Assembly: GCF_015706575.1 (NCBI RefSeq)
Contig: NW_024037070.1
Span: 6,789,598-6,853,597 of the forward strand
Source of the DNA: Patiria miniata
Lineage: Eukaryota > Echinodermata > Asteroidea > Valvatida > Asterinidae
DNA length: 64,000 nucleotides
Direction: 5' to 3'
The position numbers and the translations under genes are program-made. Positions 54,440 through 64,000 of the stretch are shown here, piece by piece. How positions within the stretch are numbered: position 1 is the first letter of the stretch; every line of letters starts with the position of its first letter. Under the pieces are notes generated by a model. That model had not been told where the DNA came from and did not search any database. It worked only from the letters and a program-made list of their open reading frames with translations.

Positions 54440-54577
54440 GAATAAATGTGTGCTTGGCCGGTTTTAAACACTATATGTTTAAGACTGGTTGGAGTGATTA
54501 TCAGCATCCAGACTCCAACCGGTCTCAAACAGATTGTTTAATACCGGCCAAGCACATACAATGTATATATATTCCAA
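54440..54577. mobile_element. Family F hairpin element (about 138 bp)
   Basis: Arms of about 50 bp (54447-54496 and 54512-54560) are inverted copies: GTGTGCTTGGCCGGTTTTAA and ACTGGTTGGAGT pair with ACTCCAACCGGT and TAATACCGGCCAAGCACAT. The loop is about 15 bp. Pieces of the same element are at 31596 and 42240. Confidence 0.75.
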
Positions 54578-54949
54578 TTCATAAATACCTTTTCGGTAAA
54601 AAAAAATCAAAACTTTTCGGTCCGAAAGTCAAAACAAGTCAAACATTATACATCTCCAATGATTTTGTTCAGCAGTTTTACTTCACGTTTTTTTAAACAC
54701 CCCTCTAGCTATATTATGGTATGTCCATGTTGTAAACAACTCCTTATACATGTATATATGGAGATGGGGCGCGCTCATCGCCCATACTGTGTAATGTGGC
54801 GCAGAACGCAGCTGTGCCGGGGCAGTATGAATGTAGGACTATGAAATACTGACTCACTGGTAGTATTGCGCTGCCTACATGAGCACGTGAACGTTCAACC
54901 AATAAAATGGTAACTAGAAGGCATCAGATTTTCATAGAGTCCAAATTTC
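54578..54949. other. Unassigned non-coding DNA
   Basis: No gene or repeat is supported. Confidence 0.35.
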
Positions 54950-55035
54950 ATGTGACACGGGAAAAGTTGTTCAGACCAGCCACGTGACGGGCTCTCGACC
55001 GATAGGAATGTGTAATCTGTCTTTGGTATTTATGA
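54950..55035. mobile_element. Fragment of family E, right end
   Basis: AGTCCAAATTTCATGTGACAC, AGACCAGCCACGTGACGGGC and ATAGGAATGTGTAATCTGTC match the right terminal repeat at 15190-15330. Confidence 0.65.
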
Positions 55036-55340
55036 ATGAAAAATATTCAAATAGACTCATGTGTTACATCTAAGAGTAACATGTGTTATTTCAAATTATG
55101 AATAATCATTGCACTAAAGGTTCAATCATGCCTATCTGAGATATCACCGCCTTAAAGCATACAAGGTCTAGTGCTGTTTTAGGAGAAAAGACACCAACAT
55201 TTTATGCAATCTTGATAGTGATACCGAAAGCAGACTGGATCATTCTTATGATTCAAAAGCAATACAAACATCTTGATGTTATCCACGAGCCAAGATATCC
55301 ATTCCCTAATGCCTACCAGATGGCATTCCTCAAGGCTACA
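55036..55340. other. Unassigned non-coding DNA
   Basis: No gene or repeat is supported. Confidence 0.35.
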
Positions 55341-55586
55341 GAAAGAAATGTATCCTGATGATCAGCAGCCATGGTAAAAAATGCGAAATGGAAGGTAATA
55401 GAACTCATGAATGCTTCCGTAAGGCCAAAAAAAAAAAGGTCTCCGGTTTCTGGTATGGAGCTTGAAAGAAATGTATCCTGATGATCAGCAGCCATGGTAA
55501 AAAATGCGAAATGGAAGGTAATAGAACTCATGAATGCTTCCGTAAGGCCAAAAAAAAAAAGGTCTCCGGTTTCTGGTATGGAGCTT
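55341..55586. repeat. Perfect tandem duplication, 2 x 123 bp
   Basis: Bases 55341-55463 are repeated without a mismatch at 55464-55586. The unit contains 82 bp of flanking DNA plus the first 41 bp of a family B element, so the element now has two left termini. Confidence 0.95.
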
Positions 55587-55940
55587 GCCCAAAAAGTGGT
55601 GCGGCGAAGCCGCTTTTTTTTTTTTTTACCGTTTTTTTTTTTTTACTGTTTTTTTTTTCTTCACCGTTTTTTTTTCTTCAAATGTCGGCTGATGACTGCA
55701 AATGATGCCCGACTAAACTTAGTGCAAATAAATGGGAGTCCAGAGAGGCCACATAAAGCTTATTCTCGATCATAACCCCATCTAAAAACACGTTAAAATT
55801 GTGCAGCGGCAGGATTCCAGTCAAATCAGTGAGTTTGGCGGTTTTGAGACATCATCTTTCATTGAAAAAAAAACTGTTTTCATTTTGCCCACGCGCATGG
55901 CTACGGCGACGCCAGAAACCAGAGACTTTTTGGGGGGGCC
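55546..55940. mobile_element. Family B MITE, copy 2 (about 395 bp)
   Basis: It starts GGCCAAAAAAAAAAAGG and ends in GGGGGGGCC, with TAA on each side. The right terminus has lost its poly-T run to poly-G and has a small deletion. Interior phrases match copy 1 closely, but the poly-T blocks are longer. Confidence 0.85.
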
Positions 55941-56652
55941 TAAGGTATAAAAAAGGCCTAGATGAGGACACATCATAATGTATGCTCCTGGTGTACTTGA
56001 TCCTTCACAGACTATATTAAAACTCCAGCCATTTCCATTTACATCTTATTAACAGTGATACAGGAATGTTGGCATATCTGGAGACGAATGCCACCTCCTG
56101 CAGATATGCCAGACCTAATTACCCAGCCTGTTTTTCTCATTTCCCCACCTGTCTCTGTTATCCATCACTGTCTCACCATGACTGCCATGATTGGTGTGGC
56201 AATAAACAAGAAGCTTGTAATTCCATGGGCTCGGTCATCTCCTACCTCAGGGAGGGTGGCCAGGGACCAAAAAGCTTCTCTGGGATAGCCATCAAAAAAG
56301 CCCCACCCCTGCTCCTTGTTTTCATTCCTGGGCCAAAAAAAGAAATGCAGATGCTGAAACCATCTGTGAGTGTCATGGGAGCATCCACTGACCTTTGGCT
56401 GAGTTCTGGGATGCATTATGGGCTCTCTTAGGATGTTCTTCGCTTTCATGAATGTGCTTTTAGTCGGTTGATATTTAAAGCCTGTGAGTATGACCTAGTA
56501 TGTCATTCATTCTGACTGCAGCTTATGCAAGGAGACTAAGGAATCAGAAACATGTGGACAATTTGTGTCATTCCAAACTCGTGCAGGAAGCAAGATAGGC
56601 TACATGTACATTTATATTTCCAGAAACTGGAATAAAACATTGACAAGTATAA
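55941..56652. other. Unassigned non-coding DNA
   Basis: Two overlapping ORFs (56055-56288 and 56066-56431) have no motif and no support as genes. Confidence 0.35.
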
Positions 56653-57040
56653 TTAAAGATAGCGTCCATCATTTGTAATTTGCGCATTATGTTCGTGTGA
56701 TGCAACAAAAGTGCTCAAAATTTAAAGAAGGTTGCTGAACAACTAACCTGATGAAGTTTCAGCTCAGTGCATGATGTGTATTCCGAGAAAACAATATTCC
56801 AGGATCTCAATTTCAAATCAAACGTTGCGGAGTCATGTTTTGATTTGGGCCTGAAAAAGGCTGAATTCAGTGTCCGAGACACGTTCTCACTGAGCCGATT
56901 GCAGCTACGCGATGTCGCTCACTGAATTGACGAATTATAGCAACTGCGTGGGCGTGTGCATCGTGTCAACGCTTGGGCGTGCCTCGCCGAATTAAAAACG
57001 AAATATACTAACAGAAATTTCCAACGATGCGTCTTTAGTT
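56653..57040. mobile_element. Family D MITE, copy 2, right end missing
   Basis: TTAAAGATAGCGTCCATCAT, AAAGTGCTCAAAATTTAAAG, TCCGAGACACGTTCTCACTG and AGCCGATTGCAGCTACGCGA follow copy 1 in order, up to GAAATTTCCAACGATGCGTC, where similarity stops at the palindrome. Confidence 0.7.
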
Positions 57041-58307
57041 GTTTTTGTTTTGAAAATTCCCCACAAATGGTATTGAAAACCTTTCTTTTTCATTGTCTGA
57101 GATTGTGAGAAGTTAAAAAGTAAATTGTAAAGTTGGTTACGGGTACCTTGACATCGGCGGTCGGGTACTTGCGGTTCTGATACACACCCCTTATTTTTTG
57201 ACATTTTAAGAGTTAAAGTACAAACACACAAAACATGAACGCTAAAACTGAAGACCAACTTGTAAATCTAAAGTGACGTTGTACAGATGCATAATCTTCA
57301 AATTGAAAAGCTGGACCACGCCCCGGTTGCTCTCTGACTAAAACCAGACTTTCCACTTTTGAACCTTAAAATAGACGCCGAATTTTAGGACAGTTTTAAC
57401 TTTCAGTCAGTTGGGTCCAAGCTGTACAATGTTGGTTCCCAGAATCAATTCAAAGTGATCGTCCGTTTAGTTCATTGATTTTAATTATTGACATCCCTTG
57501 CCAGATTACTGTAACTAATAACACGTTTTCTGTTGCAGATGTAGGTTTTCACTTTCTTCCCCCCAGAAAAAAAGAAATACTTCTTGCCATTTCTGACCTT
57601 GTAAAATACATGTAGGTGGTGACATACACATGTAGAAACTCAATGAAGGTTGTCTTTGGTTATAAAACAAAGATACACAAACATATTTTGGAATACATTT
57701 TTTTTTGCGATGAAAGAACAGCACCATGGATTTTTAAATTGGCAAGTACATGTGTACATGTACGTGTCAGAGAAGCTACATGTTCAAAAAGGCTTCAGCT
57801 TAAAAATGGAATTTATCATTCAGTCACACATTTGATAATAAGGCCATGAACTTCCTAACATAAGTTTGAAAAGTTCAAGTTGGGAGATTAAGCATCTCAG
57901 GAATAAGGAGTCGATGGTACATGCATTGGGTTTAAAATGAACTTTTTGAGTACAAACTTGTATTAGTGTTGGTATTAAATTCACTGCTTGTGTTTGACTT
58001 GTTGGTTCTCTTTGTGTTGAGAGAGACATGTGCATGATACAAATCGATGATTGAGCGTGCATTGTCAATGCCCCTGACTATTTCACAGGCCTGGATTGTG
58101 ATACTTTGTAATCTTGACCTTGACCATCCTGCAAGCCTAATCATCTAGTATAAAAGTTAATGTCTTCCTCTTTTAGGTTTTACTGTTCTGTGTATGAAGG
58201 ACGAGAGAGCAAGGACATAACTCTTTTTACCAGATGTGTGTAAACTGCAGAGAATTCAGTGAAAAGGGTGTCAATAATAAAACACTGTACTTAAACTCGG
58301 GGAAAAC
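57041..58307. other. Unassigned non-coding DNA
   Basis: No gene or repeat is supported. Confidence 0.35.
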
Positions 58308-58621
58308 GGAATTTGAAAACAAAATAGCATTGGGTATTGGATACTTTTACAAAGATCCAGCGTGTTTGTTATTACACCAAAGTAGTGTTAAAAACAAAAA
58401 GTTTTTAAGTTCAACAATTGAAAGAAATTGTCTTGATTGAACATGAAATCAGAGAATTGAACATGAAATCAGGGAATTTGAAAACAAAATAGCTTTGGGT
58501 ATGGGATACTTTTGCAAAGATCCGGCATGTTTGTTATTACCCCAAAGTAGTGTTAAAAACAAAATTTCTTCAAGTTCAACAATTGAAAGAAATTGTCTTG
58601 ATTGAACATGAAATCAGAGAA
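58308..58621. repeat. Tandem duplication, two units of about 165 bp
   Basis: Units start GGAATTTGAAAACAAAATAG at 58308 and 58473. Both include AAAGATCC, CCAAAGTAGTGTTAAAAAC and TCAACAATTGAAAGAAATTG. At the junction TTGAACATGAAATCAG is itself present twice. About a dozen differences separate the units. Confidence 0.85.
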
Positions 58622-59324
58622 ATACATGCATGTGAAAAGTGCTTGCTGCCCTCTGTTGTCTGATATCAGTCAAGTCACCTTAAAAAAATAACCCACGTAT
58701 GCCTACCAACATCCACTGAGAAACCCACAAAATATTAAGCAATATTGTAATTTTTAGCATGAAACTACATATATAACGTGTACATGATGTAGACAGCTAC
58801 CTCTCCAGACTGGAATATAAACAAAGAACATAAAAGATGCATTATCTGTATTAAAGGCAAACAGGCATACATAAGCTGGCTTCAATTTCATTTGATGGTA
58901 ACGATTTGGAGGGGGAGTACATGTGGGTAATTGACAGGGTATTTTTATGCAGGGGCTCAGGTGTTTTCAGGCTGGTGTAATCATATTATAGCTAGCTGGG
59001 ATGATTCTGCTTTGCCATGCTGGTCCGGCCATATCCTGGGAGAATACTGGTCTGAAGTAAAATTCTGATTTGGATAGATCCTATTAAAATTAATGGCCCA
59101 GGATTCTTGGGGATGTTGTCAGTGTAGCTTCTAATAGGTCCAAACTATGGTTAAAAAAAAGTTCTGGCTTAATGTTGTTCAGACCTTTTACATTGCACAC
59201 AGACCTGAATGAATACAATGAGCACTGTCTGTTAAATATTGCTCTGAGCACATGACTCAAACCATTCTTTTAAATATATATATTTTTTTGGGGGGGGGTG
59301 GAGATTGAGTCGAGGTGTATAGAT
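58622..59324. other. Unassigned non-coding DNA
   Basis: A poly-G run follows poly-T at 59281-59300. No gene is supported. Confidence 0.35.
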
Positions 59325-59720
59325 ATCTCTCAAATGACGTCACTGCTTACAGATTGTCACATGCATCGACATTTTGGGAGGCAGATTTTCGTGACGCGCA
59401 TCGACTGTGTTGTATTTCAAAGAAATTTCTAGCAACATGCGCGGATTGTGTGCGTGTTTAGAACATTTTGCACATTTGTTTGCATTTTTGGTCGTTTGTT
59501 CTGTGTGGTCGGTGTCTACATGCTGCTCATATCATAGGTACATATTTTTGAATATATGTGTAAGTGCTAAACACTATGGACTCCGTGCACAAGGACACCC
59601 CCCCCCCCCCTCAGTGGTTACAAAGAAGCATTGGGGGAGATAACTGGAACGGACATTTGAATGCACTGCTGACAGCGTCTGACACTCACGCGAAGACGCT
59701 ACGGGTTTTTACACATTCAG
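59325..59720. repeat. Dispersed CpG-rich repeat Q, copy 2
   Basis: Matches 51590-51800 as listed there and continues for about 200 bp more, including a poly-C run at 59599-59610. The boundaries are approximate. Confidence 0.4.
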
Positions 59721-62227
59721 AAGAAAATAAGTCCTGCGCGATAAGCGCATGTTTCTTCCCTCCCCAGTGGAGATTTTGAAAGTGGTCAAAAAATGCCACA
59801 CTGCCTGCACATGTTGAGCATCTAATCAAATATGGCCTCAAGCTCCTTTCCTGGTCACTTATTAGAATCTCAGGACCCCCATGTCAGACCCCTTGCCATG
59901 CCCCTGTCTGTCTGAGCAGCATTTGTTGCTCGTTTGTCACTCAAGTCTCGCGGATTCCAGCCCTGGTGCACATTGCAGCCAGACTTGTTTGTCCTCTCCT
60001 CTCCCTAGTGCTGATTGCACCAGACTGCATATTTCATCCACCTGTGCCACTCTCACATTTCTGGAGGTTGGTGGGCATAGCTGGCATGCCAAAATTCCAG
60101 TCCTCCCCGGCTTTGTATCATCTCGGTGATTGAGGCTAGATACAAACTACAAGCAGCATTTACCAATTTATAAGCCTTGGCATAGCACAGCTGGATGCTT
60201 GTCTCTGTACCAGAAAAGCCCCCTCGATTGACCCTACAATGGGCATTGTTAAACCATTCAGCAATTAAGGAATTGATTACAATCTTGAGTGTTTGATCTT
60301 CAGCAGTTTATTGCCATGTTATAGAAAACTGAAGCAAATCCTGTTCACGTTGTGTTCATGTATTTCACCTTAGGTCTTTGCTTTAGGAAAGTCTGTTAGC
60401 GATGTCGTTTCAAACTGTACATGTTTCTTTGTGATAATTGTACAATATTTATAATAGTTGCTTTACAATCATGCAGTAATCCCATATTGCTTTTCATTGT
60501 GCTGTATTGTATTTGTAATGTATTGTATTTGTTATGTATTGTATTTGTACATATACAACATGTATGTAGTCATTTGTAGTGTATGCAGGGCCCCAGTGGA
60601 AACCAGTTTTAAACTGTTTGGGCATACCCTGGGTACAGAATATAATAAATAAATAAATAAAATTTGGGCCTTGTTAACTTTCAAAGCTTCATTGAGCATT
60701 GACAGGTTGTATCTTGAGTAGGCCTTCGTGTTCTTGAAGTTGAAGGAAAACGGTAGTTTCTTTAACAGATTTATTGGAACTTATAGAAGTCATTTACATG
60801 TTTTATTTCACATTTCCAAATTGTGCTCCCAATCCCATGGTTGCACACTGCAAATATCTCAACTCCACCCTGTAAAAATCAGCAAGGTTTGCAAGATTGT
60901 TCTGTATTGAACAAAGATTTTGTTCCTAGTGGTATGGAATGCCCATTAGGGGTGTGCATCGGAACCGGTAACCCAACCGCTGATGTCGGGAACCGGTTCC
61001 AGATTTTGGAATCCCGTACCGGCGTAACCAACTTAACAAATTACTTAGTAACTTCTCAGACACGGAAATTGAAGGAGAGGTTTTGAACGCCATTTTTGGG
61101 GACATTTCAAAATGAAAACCAGTCTACTACCCGTACATGGAAAACTAAACCAGATGTCGTGTTTCTGTGCATTTAAATGCGTGGCAGACGTTCGCGAAAG
61201 TTGCAGTTTACACTGTATAGCTATATAAAGCCCTTCAGACAACTTCCTGGATTTGATTTTATGGGTTTGGTTTCTTTTACGGGTACCGGGGTACCCGTGT
61301 CTTACTTCAATAGGGTGGCTGGTTCACTGCTATCTGTATAAAATGCACACCTCGTGTATATTTTGTCAGTTGTGGCGTTACTGAGATTTAATAACTTGAA
61401 CCCATTTTATACAATATACTGGGCAGATGTGTGGGTGAACTAAGGAAAAGCCTTCCGGAAAAGAAAATTCAAACTGAAGTTAAGGTAAAACTTGAAACAC
61501 ATTTCCGATTTTCCCTCGCCTTCCAACCATAATAAACTGCAGGTTCAGTTGTTAGGGTGGAGGAAACCTGCTGCGGGCTCCATTGTCAGAAAGCGAATTC
61601 CCACTAGACCCCAGGGAAAGTTGGAGAGTAACACTTGTTGGCCTGATGACAAGTTTAACAGGAGGCAGACTGTAAAGTCCATCAACACAGAGGTCTCCCA
61701 TTCTAGACCCCCAAATAGTGCGGGAATTGAAACTTCTGGCAAAGCAATTTAACCCAGCCTGTTAAGTTTTACAATCAGCACATTCATTCCTGGAGTGAAA
61801 GTAGCTGAAGTCTGGCCGAATAACTGCTACACTCCAGACTGGCAGTATCCCCAGCGGACTGTGGTTTTTCCCCCTAAAAATATCTGAGACATCAGCATTT
61901 TCATTGCACACATGATGCGGGATAGCTTTAACATGTGTTCACTAATTTAGAGTAGTTACAATTATGGTGTTAACAACACTGAAGGAGGAAAACAAGGTGA
62001 AGGAAATATATTACAATCTCCTACCCACTACAGAAGTGTATGTAAATGGGTCACTCCATAAATTTGAGGTCCAAAAGTGTGTCTTTTCTGTGTTCCTGAT
62101 ACACCTGACCTGTGTATTTACCATGCAAGTACCGGTGCTATTGAAATTGACTTCAGAATATTTTTTTTGGGGGGGGGGGAGTTACTTTTCTTTACAACAT
62201 CACTCTTGGAGCTATGATTATGAATGT
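59721..62227. other. Unassigned non-coding DNA
   Basis: Contains a TGTATTGTATTTGTA array at 60503-60550, (AATA)n near 60644-60660, and a GGGAACCGGT/ACCGGTTCC patch at 60958-61020. No exon is recognisable. Confidence 0.35.
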
Positions 62228-62595
62228 GTCCAAAGTTTTCAGTCTCCGGTTTCTGGTATGCGCGCGCGTCGCCGTAGCCATGCGTGTCTGCAAAATGACA
62301 AAGTTTTTTTTTTAATGAAAGATGATGTCCCCAAACCGCCAAACTCACTGGTTTGACTGGAATACTGTTGCTGCACAATTTTAACGTGTTTTTAGATTGG
62401 GTTATGGTCGAGAATAAGCTTTATATGGCCTCTCTGGACTCCCATATATTTGCACTAAGTTTAGTCGGGCACCATTTGCATTCATCAGCACACATTTGAA
62501 GCAAAAAAATCAGGTAAAAAAAAAAAAAGCCGCGTCGCCGCATCACTTTTTGGGCAACCTCCATACCAGAAACCGGAGACTTTTTTTTTTTGGCC
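62228..62595. mobile_element. Family B MITE, copy 3 (inverted, about 368 bp)
   Basis: Reads opposite to copy 1: CAGTCTCCGGTTTCTGGTAT at the left, GGTTATGGTCGAGAATAAGC in the middle, and CATACCAGAAACCGGAGAC, poly-T, GGCC, TAA at the right. The outer left terminus is worn (TCCAAAGTTTT in place of GGCC and poly-A). Confidence 0.8.
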
Positions 62596-63189
62596 TAACG
62601 GGGACTTATAGAAAATTGGACCCGCTACTATTTTGCTATCTATTGGGCCATGCCTACATCTGATACAGAGTTCTTCTATCTTCATTGTGCCAAAATAACC
62701 CTTCATTTTTCAGTCTTGCTGCATGATTTTTTCATCACGTTTGTTTACTGGAATCTGAATGTGCCAGCTCAAACCTCAACCTTCAAGACTGCTACACAGT
62801 TGCTCCCGGTCCCAAAATATTCTGGTGTTTTGGGGGGTCAAAGGCAGGACCTGATATCAAGGTCAAGCCATGTGGGAGGAGTTGCTGACCTCTCCTGACC
62901 TTGCAACATCTGGAAACCATAACCCCCCTGATTATTTCGGTCAAGAGATGCTCTGTCAATGGAGTGTCAGGAAGGATGTAAATTATCTGCTAGGCATTTG
63001 GAGGGTTTTTATCTCAAGTCGTAAACCTGCTAGGATGGCCTTCTGGTTTATGTACTGGTACACCAACATTAATGACAGTCTGCTGGCATTAGTCAGTGTG
63101 CATGTGTATGTTCGGTATTATTTTGAGATACATACCATGAAGGACCTTCTTTTCCCCCTTTTATCTTGAGGTTATACATGGCATGGTGC
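62596..63189. other. Unassigned non-coding DNA
   Basis: No gene or repeat is supported. Confidence 0.35.
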
Positions 63190-63739
63190 TTAAAGGGAAT
63201 ATACATACATTGTACATCATAATGCTTTTGCTGTAATGTTCAGAAATGGATGGATTGGGGGGGGGGGGTGATAATATAGCAAATATTGTTACACTGACTT
63301 TTTTGGCGTTTTGGGTTTGTAGATGTTATAAAAACCAAGAAAAACCATCATTTTCCTGTAGTCTGGTTCCCTGACTCCATTTGAGATGAAACGAAGCAGT
63401 TTATAGACATTGGGAATTGTAAGGGCAGGGAACCAGTCTAGCTGGCTTGTACCTGTTCATAGTGTGTAATCGATTGCAAACAAATGCGGACTAACTAAAT
63501 ATGGTCAAATTGGGCCAGTTTTTGAAAAACAGCCAGTTTTTTCCAATGCTGGTCCGCCGACCAGCGTTGGAAATTGATACGAAAATACCACTTTTCTTGA
63601 AAAAGACAGTAAACCAGGTGCCATGCCATTTTACAGAATGCTTTAGACTGTCATTCACCAGCAGTCCAGCAAGTTATTTCAAAATAATTTGGTAGTTTTA
63701 TTTTTTGATGTTTGCAAATGTTGTATTATTACGTTTTAA
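63190..63739 (+). mobile_element. Family A MITE, copy 10 (about 550 bp)
   Basis: The left end TTAAAGGGAATATACATACA is intact, with a G9-10 run near 63257. GTAGTCTGGTTCCCTGACTCC, GGGAACCAGTCTAGCTGGC and an imperfect palindrome (TTTTTCCAATGCTGGTCCG) follow. The right end is worn (TATTACGTTTTAA). Confidence 0.8.
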
Positions 63740-64000
63740 TCTTGAGGACAAATGGAAAGCATTCTAACTAAACACTATTATAATGGAACATGCTGCCCTC
63801 TGTTGACTAAATCTCCATTCAGTATTGTTCTTAATAGGAACATTGATATTTCCAGCTTTTTCTGATGCTGAAAGAGGATTGTTAAACATGTGTGATTGCT
63901 CTGTAGTAAAAATGCGTGGTGTGTATTGAAAACTCAGGCGTTTTATATACATCCATCAAGTGATAAACACTGTCGAAACAATAAATAATAGCCAATTAAA
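63740..64000. other. Unassigned non-coding DNA at window edge
   Basis: No gene or repeat is supported. Confidence 0.35.

Noticed and set aside
56055-56431. Overlapping ORFs of 77 and 121 codons as coding exons
   Set aside because: Two frames of the same strand are open at once, with no motif and no flanking splice consensus.

Overview
The window is non-coding-rich eukaryotic nuclear DNA, most likely from a marine invertebrate deuterostome (echinoderm, hemichordate or amphioxus). The reasons are the absence of dense ORFs, many short inverted-repeat elements, abundant ACATGTA-type microsatellites and poly-G/poly-C tracts, tRNA-headed SINEs, and an intact DIRS-type retrotransposon of a kind known from these groups. 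The species cannot be named from sequence alone. Almost all short ORFs in the window are chance openings or sit in repeats.

The most substantial object is a complete tyrosine-recombinase (YR) retrotransposon of the DIRS1 type at 4579-11089 (about 6.5 kb). It has two 142-bp terminal inverted repeats that are identical base for base, a Gag-like ORF (4895-7294), an RT-RNase H ORF (7155-9365, in the +1 frame relative to Gag) and a tyrosine recombinase ORF (YR module about 9194-10202, stop at 10282, back in the Gag frame). A 101-bp internal complementary region (10743-10843) is exactly the complement of the left end joined to the complement of the right end. Every catalytic residue I looked for is present and no ORF is broken, so the copy looks young and possibly autonomous.

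The rest of the window is a mosaic of short non-autonomous elements. (A) About 520-bp elements with TTAAAGGGAATATACA ends and a palindrome at the TTTCCAAC core, with at least eleven whole or partial copies. (B) About 370-bp Harbinger/Tourist-like elements with GGCC(A)n ends and TWA target duplications, four copies. (C) About 410-bp elements carrying repeated CCTCAATCCTGCAAATTCC units, three copies. (D) About 540-bp elements sharing both the TTAAAGG ends and the TTTCCAACGGTGC palindrome logic of family A, two copies. (E) A 1.1-kb element with long inverted repeats, plus fragments. There are also several single foldback elements, two SINEs, a tandem pair of tRNA-like units and simple tandem arrays.

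The only good candidate for a host gene is a 5' coding exon at 46882-47191, on the + strand. It encodes an N-terminus with a SUMO-type motif and a glycine run, ends at a consensus splice donor, and is preceded by a CCAAT-containing region. I could not assign it to a family. The remainder is best read as intergenic or intronic sequence.
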